This document shows positions 11,928-13,963 of a stretch of 13,963 nt of DNA, in pieces (position 1 is the stretch's first letter; the number at the start of each line of letters is the position of its first letter). The stretch covers positions 1-13,963 of the forward strand of contig JAEZEK010000099.1 in the NCBI GenBank assembly GCA_023417735.1. Direction: 5' to 3'. Under the pieces are notes generated by a model. The model saw only the letters and a program-made list of their open reading frames with translations. It was not told the origin of the DNA and did no database searches. The DNA comes from Pseudomonadota bacterium (lineage in GTDB: Bacteria; Pseudomonadota; Alphaproteobacteria; Rhizobiales; Afifellaceae). Made by a program: the position numbers and the translations under genes.

Positions 11928-13877
11928 TCATTTCGGTGCCCCTTCGTTGAAATGGTCGTAGATCGCCTCGGCCACCGACTGCGATATGCCCTTCACCGCC
12001 ATCAGGTCCGGGATCCCGGCGCGGCTGACCGCCTTGGCGGTGCCGAAATGCTGGAGGAGGGCGCGCTTGCGGGTCGGGCCGATGCCGGCGATCTCGTCGA
12101 GCGGGTTCGCGCCCATCGCCTTGGCGCGGCGCGCCCGGTGCGAGCCGATGGCGAATCGGTGCGCCTCGTCGCGGAGCCGCTGCACGAAGTAGAGCACGGG
12201 ATCGCGGTGGGGCAGCATGAACGGCTCGCGGCCGGGCATGTGGAAGGTCTCGCGGCCGGCCTCGCGGTCGCGGCCCTTGGCGATCGAGACGATCGGCTGG
12301 CCCTCGAGCCCCAGTTCGCGGAGCACCTCGATCGCGGCGGAGAGCTGGCCCTTGCCGCCGTCGATCATCACGAGGTCCGGCCAGGCCGCGTCGGCGGCGT
12401 CCGCGCCCTCGCCGGGCCGCGGGCCGCTCTCCTTGACGAGCCGTGCGAACCGGCGGCGCAGCACCTCGCGCATCATGCCGAAGTCGTCACCGGGCACGAG
12501 CTCGGCCGAGCGGATGTTGAACTTCCGGTAGCTCGACTTCTGGAAGCCCTCCGGTCCGGCGACGATCATGGCGCCGACGGCATGGGCGCCCATGATGTGG
12601 CTGTTGTCGTAGACCTCGACGCGACGCGGCGGCCGCTCCAGGCCGAACACCTGCGCGAGGCCCGCGAGCAGCCGTTCCTGGCTGGAGGTTTCCGCCAGCT
12701 TGCGCCCGAGGGCCTCGCGGGCGTTCGTGAGCGCATGCTCGACGAGCCGCACCTTCTCGCCGCGGCGGGGCACGTGGATCTCGACGCGCCGCCCGGCACG
12801 CTCGCAGAGCGCCGTTGCGAGGAGCTCCCGCTCCTCGAACTCGGTCGAGGCGAGGATCAGGCGCGGCACCGGCTTGTCGTCGTAGAACTGCGCGATGAAG
12901 GCCTGGAGCACCTCGCCCGCTTCCATGCTCTTGTCGGCGCGGGGGAAATAGGCCCGGTTGCCCCAGTTCTGCCCGGTCCGGAAGAAGAAGACCTGGACGC
13001 AGGTCATGCCGCCGTCCTGGTGCGCGGCGAAGACGTCGGCCTCCTCGATCCCGCGCGGGTTGATCTCCTGATGCGCCTCGATGTGGGAGAGCGCGGCGAG
13101 CCGGTCCCGGCAGATCGCCGCGGCCTCGAAGTCGAGATCGTCGGCCGCCCGGTTCATCTGCTCGGCCAGATGCGTGCGCACCGCATTGCTCGACCCGGAC
13201 AGGAAGGCCTTCGCCTCGGCCACCAGCGCCTGGTAGTCGGCGATGGCGATCTCGCCGGTGCAGGGCGCGGCGCAGCGCTTGATCTGGTGGAGCAGGCAGG
13301 GGCGCGTCCGGCTCTCGTAGACCGAATCGGAGCAGGTGCGGATCAGGAACGCCTTCTGCAGCGCGTTGATCGTGCGGCCGACCGCCCCGGCGGAGGCGAA
13401 CGGGCCGAAATAGTCGCCCTTCTGCCGGCGCGCGCCGCGGTGCTTGAGGATCGCCGGCGCCTCGTGGTCGCCCGTGATGAGGATGTAGGGGAACGACTTG
13501 TCGTCGCGCAGCAGCACGTTGAAGCGCGGCCGCAGGCGCTTGATGAGGTTCGCCTCGAGGAGCAGCGCCTCCGTCTCGGTGCGGGTCCGGACGAAGTCCA
13601 TGGTCGCCGTGGCGGCGATCATGCCGGCGATCCGGCCGTTCTGGCCGGCGATGCGCGTGTAGTTCTGGACGCGCTTCTTGAGGCTGCGAGCCTTGCCGAC
13701 ATAGAGCACGTCGCCCTTGGCGCTGATCATGCGATAGACGCCGGGCGCGTTCGGCAGCGTCCGCACCGCCGCGGCGATGACCTGCGGACCGGGCGCAGGC
13801 GAAGCCTCCGCTGTCTCCCAGGCGAGATCGCCCCGGGCCGGTGTCGTCTGCTCGGTCGTGTCGGCGTGGGTTTCCAT
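11928..13877 (-). CDS. uvrC: Excinuclease ABC subunit C
   Basis: UvrC makes the two incisions flanking a lesion in nucleotide excision repair, acting with UvrA and UvrB. From the ATG at 13877 the protein has 649 residues: a disordered N-terminus (1-35); GIY-YIG nuclease (about 40-120; [19 protein letters not shown] with R69 as catalytic arginine, [13 protein letters not shown]); four cysteines C182, C194, C202 and C206; UVR helix pair for UvrB (about 237-265); RNase H-like C-terminal nuclease ([10 protein letters not shown] with D424, MIDGGKGQL with D506, DEAHRFA with H573); and tandem helix-hairpin-helix (591-645). A TTG start at 13934 would add 19 basic residues; I prefer the ATG. The cysteine spacing of 12, 8 and 4 equals that of the reported E. 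coli 4Fe-4S site. pgsA follows downstream. Confidence 0.96.
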   Translation of the reverse strand: METHADTTEQTTPARGDLAWETAEASPAPGPQVIAAAVRTLPNAPGVYRMISAKGDVLYVGKARSLKKRVQNYTRIAGQNGRIAGMIAATATMDFVRTRTETEALLLEANLIKRLRPRFNVLLRDDKSFPYILITGDHEAPAILKHRGARRQKGDYFGPFASAGAVGRTINALQKAFLIRTCSDSVYESRTRPCLLHQIKRCAAPCTGEIAIADYQALVAEAKAFLSGSSNAVRTHLAEQMNRAADDLDFEAAAICRDRLAALSHIEAHQEINPRGIEEADVFAAHQDGGMTCVQVFFFRTGQNWGNRAYFPRADKSMEAGEVLQAFIAQFYDDKPVPRLILASTEFEERELLATALCERAGRRVEIHVPRRGEKVRLVEHALTNAREALGRKLAETSSQERLLAGLAQVFGLERPPRRVEVYDNSHIMGAHAVGAMIVAGPEGFQKSSYRKFNIRSAELVPGDDFGMMREVLRRRFARLVKESGPRPGEGADAADAAWPDLVMIDGGKGQLSAAIEVLRELGLEGQPIVSIAKGRDREAGRETFHMPGREPFMLPHRDPVLYFVQRLRDEAHRFAIGSHRARRAKAMGANPLDEIAGIGPTRKRALLQHFGTAKAVSRAGIPDLMAVKGISQSVAEAIYDHFNEGAPK

Positions 13878-13963
13878 GTCAGCCGTGCGGACCGCGCCGA
13901 ACCTTCGCGCGCGGCGGCTCTCGAGCCTCAACAATGGCGGGCGATTCGCAAGGCGCCGCGGGG
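13878..13963 (-). promoter_or_regulatory. Region upstream of uvrC (truncated)
   Basis: The last 86 nt before the window edge precede the chosen uvrC start. I see a short inverted repeat GGCT/AGCC around CGAG (about 13916-13927) but no convincing -35/-10 pair and no clear ribosome-binding site. The promoter may lie beyond the window. Confidence 0.25.

Noticed and set aside
1..13963. A defence, mobile or otherwise undescribed multi-gene system
   Set aside because: Every sizeable gene falls into a conserved housekeeping or regulatory family with expected neighbours; there is no integrase, toxin-antitoxin pair, nuclease island or composition break.

Overview
This window is very GC-rich, gene-dense DNA from an alphaproteobacterium, most likely of the order Hyphomicrobiales (Rhizobiales). 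That placement is inferred from the protein families and their order: lgt, a MidA/NDUFAF7-type methyltransferase, pgeF and an M24 peptidase in a row; a divergent UbiK-family gene; YbjN with proC; a MarR/OmpR-type pair resembling petP/petR next to a branched-chain aminotransferase; and uvrC, pgsA, moaD and moaE in a row. No tRNA, rRNA, CRISPR array, insertion sequence or phage gene was seen. The content reads as ordinary chromosomal backbone.

Left block (1-3243, minus strand): an apparent operon transcribed leftwards, lgt, then MidA-like methyltransferase (4-nt stop/start overlap), then pgeF, then an Xaa-Pro peptidase that runs off the left edge. It joins lipoprotein maturation, probable complex I assembly and peptidoglycan quality control.

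Middle block (3462-6428, plus strand): a UbiK-family coiled-coil protein behind a good sigma70-like promoter; ybjN and proC, coupled by a 1-nt overlap; then a TetR-fold protein and a CsaA-like tRNA-binding protein, coupled by an ATGA overlap and preceded by their own promoter candidate.

Regulatory block (6425-9083, minus strand): MarR regulator, OmpR-type response regulator and EnvZ-like histidine kinase, apparently one operon. The kinase and csaA converge and share the four bases CTAG as their two stop codons. The MarR gene is divergent from the aminotransferase gene (9246-10145, plus), and the aminotransferase promoter starts only 2 nt from the marR start codon.

Right block (10436-13877, minus strand): uvrC, pgsA, moaD, moaE, for DNA repair, phosphatidylglycerol synthesis and molybdopterin synthase. 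Between the convergent aminotransferase and moaE genes lie a 49-bp imperfect tandem repeat, a REP/mosaic-like palindromic element and a second half copy that supplies the moaE stop codon and last residues. This repeat cluster is the least ordinary sequence here. I found no convincing undescribed multi-gene system; the most useful leads are the repeat cluster, the MarR/aminotransferase divergent promoter, and a loose respiratory-chain theme (UbiK, a possible COQ9-like TetR-fold protein, a MidA-like protein, PetPR-like regulators).
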